From Ciona savignyi (lineage: Eukaryota > Chordata > Ascidiacea > Phlebobranchia > Cionidae): a stretch of DNA of 64,000 nt. A program made the translations under genes and the position numbers. The first letter of the stretch is position 1, and the number at the start of each line of letters is the position of its first letter. Below, in pieces: positions 41,851 to 54,100 of the stretch. The stretch is from contig CH003393.1 of assembly GCA_000149265.1 (NCBI GenBank), positions 373,320 to 437,319 of the forward strand, written 5' to 3'. The notes beneath the pieces were generated by a model. The model saw only the letters and a program-made list of their open reading frames with translations. It did no database searches and was not told the origin of the DNA.

Positions 41851-43685
41851 ACTGTAATAGAAAGGCTTGGACTTTTCAACAACTTAAACTTAAAGCCAGG
41901 ATCTGCAATCTAAATGGAAAGCCCTTTAAACTTTTGCCTTGATATTTCGAGGTGGTTACCCCTGCGTACAACGGGAAATTTTTCTCAACAACACATCTGT
42001 AAAATGCACAATCAACACCTTTTAAAAAAAATTGTGCTAAACCTTTATAAATTTGCTCAGCAAAACAAAAATCGCTCAAAAAACAATGTGCTGCTTTGAA
42101 CTATACCAAGATCGGGGAATCACCACCAATGTTTATAACCCGAACACATTTTTTTCATATCCCATGACACTTGAACTTGTCAAATATGGTAGTGCTTAGA
42201 AATCAATTTATTTGACTATACCACATCTATCTATAGGCTATACATGGGACACATCCATACATATAAAACAGACAACGAAAGACACAGCATTCACAGATTT
42301 ATTATCGTTATTCTTTAAAATCCATTTTTTTAAATTCTAACGTGCCGGTTAGCTCAGGCTATAACAGGGGTGGAAGAAATAAGAATTGCGCGCACAAATG
42401 CATTATAGTCTCCTTGTAATGCAATAAAACGAAATTTATTATATCCCACTTCCCAGGAAAGCATGCACTATAGAGACTACACTACCTATCACACTATTAA
42501 CGAAAAATAAAAGGGTGCGCAATGAATAGGATAGTTGCCTTGTATAATAGTAGCCTATTTGCGGTTATAAATCGTTATGTCGTCGCGGACTCATTAAATT
42601 CTTTCCGGACTTAAATGAGTCCGGAGACTCGGTTTGGGAAACACTGGTCTAGCTGTTGGCTGCTTTCGATCCAACAATCTATCGGCTGCCTGCAGACCGC
42701 CACCACTATTACTAACTAAAACTGAACCTGCCTACACCAGCCTACGTGATGACTGATTACAAACAGGTGTACTACGTTGTTTTGCATTCTAGTGTATTGA
42801 GGACGCAATGGAATGAATGATGAACTATTGGCCTGTGCGTCATAGACGAACTTTTATAACTCCAATCGAAACTTAATTAAGGTGTGGGTGGTCTACCAAT
42901 ATGCTAGACGTCATTACACCCACTTACAGTCAACCCGATTTCATACGGTATTATTCAAATCTTAAAACTTGTTTACAAGTTTTACACGTTTAGTAACGCA
43001 AAAATATCAGAACATTATCAATTTGAAAGAACCGTTAAAACATTGTTAATTGTGACAGAAAAATGTATGTTATGTATTCGACTATGATAACATATATATG
43101 ATAGTATACATATAATGTACGCAATAAATGTAAATGAATACATGTGATGCTCTTTTTTATCTTTTGATCAAAGATTGGAAAGGTGCTGATATTTTAATAC
43201 ATTCGTCAGAATACCACGTAAGCAGAATTTGGTTATTAGAGCTTTTGTACACTGGGCTTATGTTAATGATCATTTAATAACGCATATTAATTATTTTAAT
43301 TTTAAACCATTATAAGCACAAGAGTTATTTGACATTATGAAGATAAAAATACATCAACACTAGGTTTTCGTACCGAAATAAATGGAGAATAAACGTACAT
43401 AAATTACTTAAATGTGGATTTCCCCATCCGGTAAGATGAAATCTACATATCCGTTAAGTGATTTTTCTATGAACACAACCGACAATCTGACGGCTGGTTT
43501 CGATAGTAGGTTTACGCCTATGGCCCATACGCGGGCTGCCGTTGAAATTTTTTCCTGTCATTTGGTTTTGCTTACTTGGTGTAAATATACTAATCGGTGG
43601 ATAAAATATTTCCATTGAATAATCTATCGTTAGGAAAGTAATTAAGCAAGTTAAAAAGCATGTAACCAGTCAGTGGATAATTAAT
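41851..43685. other. intergenic stretch
   Basis: No gene supported. 42590-42650 holds a short imperfect palindrome GGACTCATT...AATGAGTCC next to a hAT-like end GGGAAACACTGG. The rest is AT-rich. Confidence 0.4.
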
Positions 43686-43689
43686 TCGC

Positions 43690-43807
43690 TCCCATTGGAA
43701 ATTTCGCTAACCAGCAATATCACGTGACGTTATACGTCAACGATTATCCAAACAATATGGCTGATTTTCGTGCAACAATCGCTGCAAGAGTCCAAGAAAT
43801 TCGTTGA
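43690..43807 (+). promoter_or_regulatory. promoter-like block with CCAAT, E box, CRE half-sites and a 16-codon ORF
   Basis: CCATTGGAA (43692), CACGTGACG (43721), TGACGTTATACGTCA (43725-43739, two CRE half sites facing each other). Then ATG at 43757 in good context, opening MADFRATIAARVQEIR and TGA at 43805. Could be a distal FOXO first exon with an upstream ORF, or an unrelated start site. Confidence 0.3.
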
Positions 43808-43809
43808 AT

Positions 43810-45230
43810 AAGATACGCTCACCTTTAGATTATGACGTTGTATTCTAGAACAGATTAAAAAGAAAACGAAAGGAATTTCCCGAATTAGCTATTTTATTGT
43901 TTTGTAGACCAACAGTTTAAAATTCTGGCACCGATACCAATTTACACTAACTCTGATATATTTTATCTTAACAAAAATAACATCACTTTATGAATTCTTT
44001 ATTCGACTACACGTTTTATGTTGATGCAATAGCTGTAGATAGTTGTCTAGAACAGTTAGTACATTTTACAACATGAAATAATATCTATAAATGTAAAAAA
44101 TAACGATTTAAGATAGCCTATTGAGCGAAAAGTATGCTTGCAAGTTGCAACTAGCACGGAGGCCAATATGTGGTTATCGTAGCTGGTTATGACGTATAAC
44201 GGTACCGGTAACTATTTAAATAACTATACATTTAGAAATAATTTAATGATAGCTTAAATGCAATACCATTTAATTAGATATGTTTTTCTATTGAATGTAT
44301 GGGATTTTGTGTAATAAATATGGTAAATCACCAGAACCAAAAAAAGTGGGTTACTAATAAATATCGAAAAAATGGAAGCAAGGAAATTGAGTACCAGTAC
44401 AATTTTTTAGCTTGCATGCAAAAGATATTCAATCTTTTTGTGTTGTACGCAAAATATCTAAAAATGCTCTGCTCTCTATTGAAGGCATTGGGCAGACAAT
44501 TCTTTTACCTGAAGTTACATAGTATTTACTAAACTAAAAATGAACCTAAGTTCTAAGTTTCCTAACCTAAAATATAGACCTACCCAATATGGATTGTAAA
44601 AAAAATCGCTGAATGATATAACACCTCTCATATTTAAATTAAAAATCCTGTTGTTAAATAAAAAAACTTTACTTGATACAATACTATCCTTCAATTCTAA
44701 ATCAAGAGTTCTGTTATTTTAAATTAAGGGCTGTTTTAGATCGGACTGATACTTTGGTAGAGCTAGTTTGTGTAAACAGAAACTAGTACTGGTCATATAA
44801 ATTGAGTTACATAGATTATTCGGTACCAGTACTAAGTATTTACTTTACAAATGCCCGCTGTAATTTAAAAAAATGATATTAAATTGAATTCCAAATTTTT
44901 GTGGAAAAAAAGTGGAACTTATACAACTTAAATATACAAGATGTTTTCTTATTTCATATTATGTTTTCTCAGCATACGATATGCACCATTTATAGAACAG
45001 ATGATTTTGTGATAATAATTTCCTGACATTTTGATGGTATTTCAAATAAAAATCAATAATGGCTCTCAACAACATTATATGCAAATTAAGTAAATACTTA
45101 AAGATACAAATAGTATGGAGCTTTAACTTATTATTTAAACCATACCTATATGTATATATAATATATATGGATTTACTTATTCCTGTATAACCTCATATGT
45201 TGGGATGGCAAATGTACCCTTGATTAGTGC
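43810..45230. other. intergenic AT-rich stretch
   Basis: Nothing recognised beyond low complexity. Confidence 0.4.
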
Positions 45231-45234
45231 ATCG

Positions 45235-45470
45235 CCTTTCAACCGAAGGATTGCAAGTTGGCAACTGTTCTCTAGCTAGTCGGTTGTGTCCTTTTGCAAG
45301 GCACTTAACGGACATTGTATGAACCCAGCGCATTAATGGGTTCTACTTAAATGAAGAAACCTGTGAATCAAACACAACACACTGCAACAGCTCTGGTAAC
45401 CCGACAGTGGGCGTGAGATGATCTGACAATTGCCTGTGTGTTTAACCCCTTGGTTTTCCCATTCACATTT
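45235..45470 (+). mobile_element. tRNA-like SINE, nearly full copy
   Basis: AAGGATTGCAAGTTGGC, GTCGGTTGTGTCCTTTTGCA, AGGCACTTAACGGACATTG, CACACTGCAACAGCTCTGG and CTTGGTTTTCCCATTCAC follow the order of the 11545 copy. Confidence 0.7.
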
Positions 45471-46880
45471 TTTTGGCTAATGTGGCTCAATAACAATAGC
45501 AGCTATTGGTAGTTTTAAATTGCTCTGCTTTTTTTACATCCACAATTCCATAAATAAAAGGTATCGCCTTTGTTTGTATTGCTAATTAGACAGCTTTTAG
45601 GCCAGTTTAAGGATAATTTTAGGTATCACAATTTTAAGCACTTTTTCTTTATTATTTAGTAATAATCTTTATTACTGCCATGCCCATTTTTTTAATGCTA
45701 CTATGGTACAGTCATAGTGTGTAAATACAGCATAAAATTGAGCAAAGTACTTGTATAATAATTGGCTAGCAGCATAAATTTAAAAAAAAATTTTGTACAT
45801 TTTAAAGTTAAATACATAACGATTTTACAGCATCTGAATTAAAAGCAGATGGTTTTAAAGAAGAGGATAATTTAAGTTTATATACATTATACCAGCATCT
45901 GCATTCTGCATGTTCAATTAAAAAATCCATGTTTTTAAAAAAGGTTTATTGATTTATTGTATTATTGTTAGAAACAGTGATGATTAGGTTTTACTTTTTA
46001 GAAATATGCTCTATTTTTAGCATTTAATAGATTTTTTGTTTAATCAATATTGGTATTTATAGAACAGTTCTAATTTAAAAAAGATATATATATATATATA
46101 TTTATATGTTCATGTCAAAGACATTACAAAATATAACAGTGCGGTTTAGGACCAGGCCAGATTATTTTTGTGTACAAAATAGAACAGAACAAAATACCAG
46201 TATTAAAAGGCTTGGCTATTGTGGTTTAATTTGTAATATATTACTATCTATAATGTTCCATACTAAAATTATTATATTATTCATTGTTAATTTTGCTGTT
46301 TTTGCAAAAGTGCATTAGTCGATAACATATTTTAGTTTGTTTATGTTTGAATTTCAGTTTAAATCATTATGACCAAGTCCTATTAGGCATAATTTTGGTT
46401 TAAATTCCAATTAGGACGGTATGAATGCAATCTGCACCCTTTGGCATTTTTGATTTAGGTATATAAAGTCAATTTTCTATGAATATTGCATTTTTTGGTT
46501 TTACCGCATAGTTAGCTATGATGATCCTAATTTCGATTATTTCACCAACGTTTTGTTTACTTTTTTGTAAGTGCTGGAAAATTATTAGTGAAGCAATGCA
46601 TTTACAGTTGCTTTTACTGCATAGTTAGCTGTGAAGCCCCTAAGTTCCGTCATTTTACCATGTATGTATATGTAGCAATGCTACGGTCTTTAACCATCAC
46701 TACATCCGGCACTAATTTGTGGAACCGTATCTTTGTTACCATTACCCAGGTAGACAAAGTTGTCTTCACCACTGTAACTTCTAATCAGCTATTTACCATG
46801 AATGCATACGCAGTAAAACTGCAGGTTATCATCGGCAGTGTGAAACATGCAAAACTTAAGTTATAGTCATTAAACTATAT
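45471..46880. other. intergenic stretch upstream of FOXO
   Basis: AT-rich, with a TA dinucleotide run at 46085-46105 and a ~85-bp imperfect duplication containing GCATAGTTAGCTRTGA (about 46500 and 46620). Confidence 0.45.
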
Positions 46881-46884
46881 ATAC

Positions 46885-47010
46885 ATACAGGAAGTTTGTG
46901 ACGTAATGTTTTGTGTTGTGCATTTCCGTTTCTGTACATCATAGCTTCTGCAGAGAGTTTGTTTTAGTTGTGTGTGCATTATGGTGGCTGCAACAGCTTC
47001 TTTTTAAGAT
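46885..47010 (+). promoter_or_regulatory. FOXO: candidate FOXO core promoter (ETS + CRE) and upstream ORF
   Basis: CAGGAAGTTTGTGACGTAA places an ETS site (46889) five bases from a CRE-like site (46899). Downstream, ATTATGGTGGCTGCAACAGC (46978) gives a nine-codon ORF ending TAA at 47005-47007. It lies ~0.5 kb upstream of the FOXO ATG; an acceptor CCCTTCCTAG at 47440 could join a non-coding first exon. All inference from motifs. Confidence 0.4.
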
Positions 47011-47504
47011 CAATCGCCATCAGTGTATTTCGCTTTTTTGCTAGCTGATGTGTCTTATCTTTGCTTTGGAGCGACTGAACTTGTGCAAATAGGAATTGAT
47101 TATGTGTGGGTGTGCACCATTATTGACTTACGGGTACACTTATGTTCATACACATGTTAAAAGGTGGTGCTCGGCAGTACGCAGTTCAAATTAGTTGTTT
47201 TGTATTACCTTAGCACCCTTTTTTCCAAGGCCTGCTTATTTGAGAAATCCATACCAATATAAATAAATTATAATGTTGGTCAAATGCTAATGTATAAGGT
47301 TAATATTTTTTTTCACACCTAAGAATAGCATGTTTGCAAAATATTTTAAATTATGTAGATTTTTATTTAGCTTAAAAAATCATTTGGTCAAAACACTATT
47401 TTATAATGTATAAATAAAGTTAATATTTTCCCTTCCTAGGTTTTTACATAGCTTTTAAATAACAAGTGATCGTTTAATTGTTATACGATCTCTATGAATT
47501 CAAG

Positions 47505-48179
47505 ATGACGGAGATGCCCAACATCGATGTTGATTTCGAGCCGCAAGCTCGACCGCGCTCGGGTACGTGGCCAATGAACCGTCCACTAGGGAGAGCCGAA
47601 GAGCACGGAATGAAGTTGGAGGCAACAATTGAGGAAGCCTCCTCTCAAGAGCATCTTTTAACAGAAGGACTCACTCAACCGAGTTTGGTACAAAACATTA
47701 AGCAAGAAATAAAGCAAGAGCCAGTGAGAACGGACTATAACGGCTTCGTAGGTTCCCCTGCTACTAACCTAGTCACCGATTTCTCTAGCATACTTCTTAA
47801 CCAGCAAAGCGGAGGGGGTTGTAGCAACGCTAGCCCTAATCTATCCTTCACTGATCTCAGCAACGCCCACTCTGCGTTCCCAACTAGTCTGTCGTCTGCG
47901 ATAGAATCGAAACCAGTTATAACTTCATCTCCGACGGCCGGATTACAGTTAGCAACATCGTATCCGGACACTGGGATTGTGAGCAGCGTGACGACGAAAC
48001 CGAAAACAACCTCGCGCAAAAATGCATGGGGTAGCGAGTCCTATGCAGATCTCATCACCCAGGGCATTGAAAGCTCTCCGGACAAGAGGCTCACTCTGGC
48101 TCAAATCTATGACTGGATGGTAAAGAACGTCCCGTACTTCAAGGACAAGGGTGACAGCAACTCATCTGCTGGTTGGAAG
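47505..48179 (+). CDS. FOXO: FOXO exon 1: N-terminal AKT site and first half of forkhead
   Basis: ATG at 47505; the frame is open upstream to a TTG at 47478, but the FOXO-like N-terminus [17 protein letters not shown] begins just after this ATG. Ends SNSSAGWK with donor GTGAGA at 48180, phase 0. The middle ~130 residues are Ser/Asn/Gln-rich, with KQEIKQE, a sumoylation-like word. Confidence 0.93.
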
Positions 48180-51100
48180 GTGAGATAAATTTTCTCTCAT
48201 TTGTTTTCGACTCATTTTTTTTCTTATTATTTATTTATTTTTGGAGTAAGAAAATCTAATTTTGAGCCAAATTCACCTATTAAGCCAAATTTATTTTGAG
48301 AAAGATTGTGTGTTAATGTGATAATAATAACATAAACAGAGATTATTATAGACTTTTCTTGGTATTTAAAGGTAAACAAAGTTGTTGTAGTTTCAGAATT
48401 TAAGCAACTTCAAACAAACGTTTTTAAATATGCAAATTACCCATACTGCTTATAGCTTTATTCCTTAAATCTTATATTATACACTTTCAAACGTGCTCGT
48501 TTGCACACAGTTTTGTATACACTTATACGCACCAGCCTAACACACAAAGAATTCCCTATTGATTGTGTTTCGGTGCTCTAGCCCCATTGGCATTCAATCA
48601 CAGCCATTCAAATTGAAATGTACATAAACCTTTAAATGGAAGTGGATCGTTGAACAATTAAACCCATTTCGAACGAATTGAAAGCGCCAAGGTTGTACTT
48701 TGACTGATTGGTTGTATGGGCATAAAGAACTTTTTCAAATATTTCACAGTATAAGCATAAGAAAAGCAATCGAATTTCAACGGTGTATGCAATATACTAG
48801 TTACTGGAATTTTTAAAGTTTATTTTTTGTTCGAAACTTAAAAATATATAAATTTTTAAAATTAGAAAAAAAATTGCTAACTGCACCGTAGATGGTACCA
48901 GATAAGTAATGGTAGCTAAAATGTCTGCAAAATATATGTTTAAATCAATTGTATGGGGTTTGCTGTTTTTATTAGTTAATTATATATAACAGTATATATT
49001 TATAGGTAATAAAAACACAATTCATTGGAATAAAAACAATACCTCAGGTGACTAATTAATTGTATTCTATGTGATGTCACAATATGTCTTGTTATACCGG
49101 ATGCCGTTGCTACGTCTCAAACCGCTTCCTGTCAATTGCAACTATGATGTCATAATGGTGCAAGCCTCGACTGAGCGAGTGGTGACCCGCGTTGCCACGG
49201 TAACAACGCCAGGTTACCAGGAACTTCCGGAGCAATCTGGTTTCCGGTTACCGCTTCGGTGACAACGTTTGTTTTGTGATGTCATAATACGGGTGCGCAC
49301 GGGAGCCTTGTGATTGGACGAAATGATTTGTTTACATTAGCGCGGTTATATTGCAATCAACGATAATTATTTCATCTCTTTGTGGAGCAATGGACAAAAC
49401 ACTGGTGTTTAATTAAATAGTGTTCGGTTTAACATAGGCTTCACGGTTATGATTAATTATTCATGGTATCGATATAAATCTTTGGTTCTCTTTTTTATTC
49501 TAATTATACTTATAAATTAGATGTCAAAATGCCCCATGACCATTTGCTAAATTATCATTCGCGATTCAAATTTTATGCGAATATTGGTTTTATAAAAATT
49601 TAGGAAAACTTGTATTTTCCTTAGCCAGGGGTGGGCAACTTCTCCAGTTGGTGGGTTAGATGTGGGAAAATGAAGTTCTTGGTGGTCCAAATTATTACAT
49701 GAATAGTATTTAATCTTAATTACATGGTATGGTTAGATACAGTCTGCGGGCAGGTCAAAATTCCTTCACGGGCTGTATGTTGCTCATGCTTGATCATTGC
49801 CAAATAACATTTCATTTTTAAAGCCAAAAAACGTTTAACTTACTAGAAACTAGTGAGTTTATTGCATGAATTCTACGACAAATACTAAACACAAAAACGC
49901 ATAGCACTGTTTAATGGTGCAGTACAGCAATAAGCTTATTAAAATACAAATCTTAATGTAGCGATATTGTTTAAGCTTTTAAATATGACAGTACAACAAT
50001 TGATATATTACAATAATGATATTGCTGTAAACTTAAACAATGGTAAGGTGTGTTGATTTGCATTGGAATTTGGAGCTGTATTGTACCAGTCAAATGATTG
50101 TGGGTTTAAACCTAGCCACAAACCTGTTGGTATTGTTGTTGGGCAATACACTTGGTGTAACTGGTATGTTGTCCGTTTGAACCCAGCGGTTTAATTGGTT
50201 AAACAAACTATGTCTTTATCGTACACAATACACTCTAATGGCTTGGGTTTTTAAAAACCTTAAATTTAAAAAACCTTGTACTGTAACTAAATTATTGCAG
50301 TGCATTTAAAAAACATTGTACTGTAACTAAATTATTGCAGTGCATTTAAAAAAACCTTGTATTGTAACTAAATTATTGCAGTGCATTTAAAAAAACCTTG
50401 TACATTTAAAAACATTCTGCTGTAGAACAAAAATAAATGGGAACGGATTATATAAGTTGCCAATTAAGACTTTTCAATAAAAAAAACTTTACAGCCGTTC
50501 TCAGAAGTGGCTTTTAATTGTATCAATTAGACAGGTGTGTCAAATACCTGCTAAACTTGAGCCATTGTACCAGTGATTAATAGCATGGCATTGATGTTCA
50601 TTTTCATTACGTAATTATCCTCTACAAAGGGAGTCTAGTTTCATTCATCCCAACTATGTACCTCATTTGCCCAAGCAAGGGTACCAGCTGTGTTAGCACA
50701 GGAAACAATTTAATTCAAAGAAGGACGATTTTAACTATCCGTAGTAAACTTTCATTCCATTATCAAAGGCTTATAGTAACTTCTTTATTTGCTGTTTATT
50801 ACATTTTTGCTATTTTTAAGATACAGCAAAATCGTAAATATTCATTTGTAAATTTGCAGTTTTTCTTTTGTTTCTCACATCGTATAAAATTAGGACATTG
50901 GTTAAAAAAAACTTAATAAACAGAAAATTTTAAAAAAATGTACATAAAATGGCAATGGTTTAACTTCTAGGACAAGGTGATTAAAAAAAGGACACTTCCC
51001 ATAAAATCCACACATGTTTTTATCCAGTTTGGTTTTTACAATTATTCTTGAATCAATAATTTCGAATCATTCTAAAATATACTTAAAACAAACTTAAAAT

Positions 51101-54100
51101 ATTATTTGTACTAATTTAATCAGAAAAAATAAATTGCATGTATGTAAAAATAAATTACATGTATGTACGATGAATTAGGTTAATTCAGAACGGGTTTTAT
51201 TTTTAATTCTAAAAATTAAACTCATTTTGTTCCAATATAAACACTTAATTTTAAATTGCTACCATCGAAAATATATTTTGAATCACTTTCTTTTTAAATG
51301 GAATCAAATCTTAATACTGGAATGGTCATTCCAACGTACCGGTACATAATGTTTCAACTAACTTATCTTTTATCCGCACATTAATCCCATAATCGGCACA
51401 CATGCCTGCTACTGCTATTGATGGATTAGCATCATCACCAGCAGTTCAGCTGGGTTTAATTAAACCCCAAACCAAAACGGTTCAGCGGTTAATACCATCA
51501 TCCTCAAGGCATTGCATGTAAAGTCTTTAATAATTGATGGTGCCTCGCTCGGCTGAATAGATTTATTAAGTTTTATGCAATTTTCCTTATGCTCTTACGT
51601 AGAAATTAATTGTATCACGGCGATAACTTAATTTGTTTAAATTTAGTACTCGCAAACTGTGTTTTGTGTAATGGATCATAAATTCTGTATATATATATTT
51701 TAATACAGGAAAATTTCTTTAAAAGCTGTAGATTGGCTGTATATATACCAGTATAAGTGTTTTAAGAAGTTTAACACAACCTTGTAAGAATATATATATA
51801 TAACAAACTGCATTGACAAAATGAAAAATTATTGTAATTATATGATATTAAATGTACACATAATAACCGGTTTAGGCATACTATTGTGGAAATTGCCCAT
51901 TTTGCCCAATTCTGGAATCATTATAATTTTGACTTCCCGATTCATTTTTGAAACCAAAGTTTAATCTTGTTTTGGCATTCCTAAAATAGTTAAGAAGCTC
52001 ACAAAATATTGCACAAAGGATCTATTGTAGCATTGGCCGGTTACACTTTATAGGATGTGGAAATTTTTAAATTTACATTTTAGAATGTTTTATACCTATG
52101 AATTTCGTCGTTTTGGTAATAAAACTTGGTAAATTAGGGTTGCAATTCATGTAAATGTGCAACCAACCTCTTTTTATGGAATAAGATACAAATCTTGGAA
52201 TATTAAGTAGAAAAAAAGGTGCATTTTCTGAAAATTGTATGCAAAAGTGCAGACATTATAATAAAGCTTTTGCATCAATAGGAGTTTAATTTGAATCTTT
52301 AAAACATAGAAATTCTAAACACATGTCTTGTGGACAAAAAAAACTCCCAAATAATAACAAGCTATGTTTACGTAAAACCCACGTGTCTTAGCCCTATGTG
52401 GTACTGAAAAGTACACACTGCCATCAAATTTCTTTTTATCTCTCAAAACGCTTTATTCAACGGAAGTTTTCCATGTGTTCGTTGTCATATTTCCGCACAT
52501 ATGCTGCGTAGTGAGTACGAAGGCTTTATGCCCCGTTATCGATTTGCTGGACTGTATAGAATCTTGCGGTACAATTTCAAGTATCGTGCAGAATCCATGG
52601 AATTGTTGTGGTTAGTGGGGCGCTATGAGCAAATTATTTCAAAGGGTTAATGGCTACCAAACCACAACGGGTAATTTCCACCGTATTCATCAAAACAATA
52701 CCAAATCTTAAGTGTAATATTACAAAAATGCAATTCCTGCAATGCTGTATGCACAAATACACTAATAACATAAGCGGGTAGTTACATAATCCATATCCCA
52801 TTAAGTGCATAAGCATAGGATTGCGTTAACTTTACACAACATGTAAGGGTATTATTTTACAGAGTTTTATTAAATGCGTCAAATCAATTTCTGCTTCTGT
52901 TTTTCGAAATGTTTAATATATTTTAAATATTTTGTGGTGATCTAATGGAATAATTCTTTTAAAGCACCATTTTTAATGCTCAATGGAAATCTACATAAAT
53001 CCAGTTTAATGTGTGATACCATTAACATTTTGTCATATTCAAATTATCTCAGTCCAGACTACTTTCAACCAGTATGATACTGTTATTCCTATGTATGGGG
53101 CATGTGTGTATATTCCTGTGTGACGTTAAATAATATCCATTGGATATAATCCTCAGTTTGTTGTTGATTAAGACCTTGTCTTGTGATACTTTGTTTATAT
53201 TTGACCCCACAATTTACGTCACCAGCTCACACAAAAAGCACTCAAGAGTGACTTCTATTATTCCCCTTCTATTCCCTTACTATTGGGCCACAATGGTCAT
53301 TATTCTCACACTAGAATGACGTAAACAAGCTTGGGAGAAAAGCACTTTTCCGGTTAGTAGGGTTACCAGAGTGCAGGTCTTGTTTTGAACAGACTGGCTG
53401 CTATACTACAGCCCGTATAACCTATATTTGGAGTCATAATATTTGGATTAGCTGTTTTACTGCTCTATATTACAAACTTTTACTCAAAAAAACTTATTAA
53501 TAGATGTATTTTTGAAAATCTTTAATATTTTTGTTTGACTATTTAGTTTTGTTTAAAAGGATGTAAATATATTTGTATATATGGGACATTTAATATCAAA
53601 GGAACATGACCCTCGGACCTTATATTGTTTGTTTTTTATAAAATTTTGCACAATAATAAGTTAACAAGAAAAAATACTAATTGTAAATATTAGTGAAAAT
53701 CTGTTTCATAGTAATAGTACATATTACATTGTGTCTTAAATTTTACTCCTTCCAGTAAAGATACAATTTCAACCAAGCGAATTTGAAATTTCCGTTTCCA
53801 TAGAAAGCGTGACAACCCACGTCATTGGCGTGACCGTGACGTTTTTTAGGGGAATTCCCTTGACCTAGTTTCCTGGCGGAATTTTCGAGATAAACAGCCT
53901 ACGTGATCTCACAAGGGTGATTCATACACGTGGCTGTTTGATAGCGGGAATTGTTTAATCTTCTAAAATCCACTGCCGTGAAGGTTTTTTCTTATTAATC
54001 ATCATCATAAACAATCAAATGAAAATCTATCAATTTTAAATTAATTTCTTTTTAAAAATGTATGAAGTGGAAAATTACTGACAATGGAAAAAATAAAATT

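Noticed and set aside
42590-42655. hAT-like end GGGAAACACTGG near a small palindrome
   Set aside because: Only one end is visible; too little to call an insertion.
46588-46866. 92-codon plus-strand ORF upstream of FOXO
   Set aside because: Crosses a local duplication, starts without ATG context and shows no domain or splice support.
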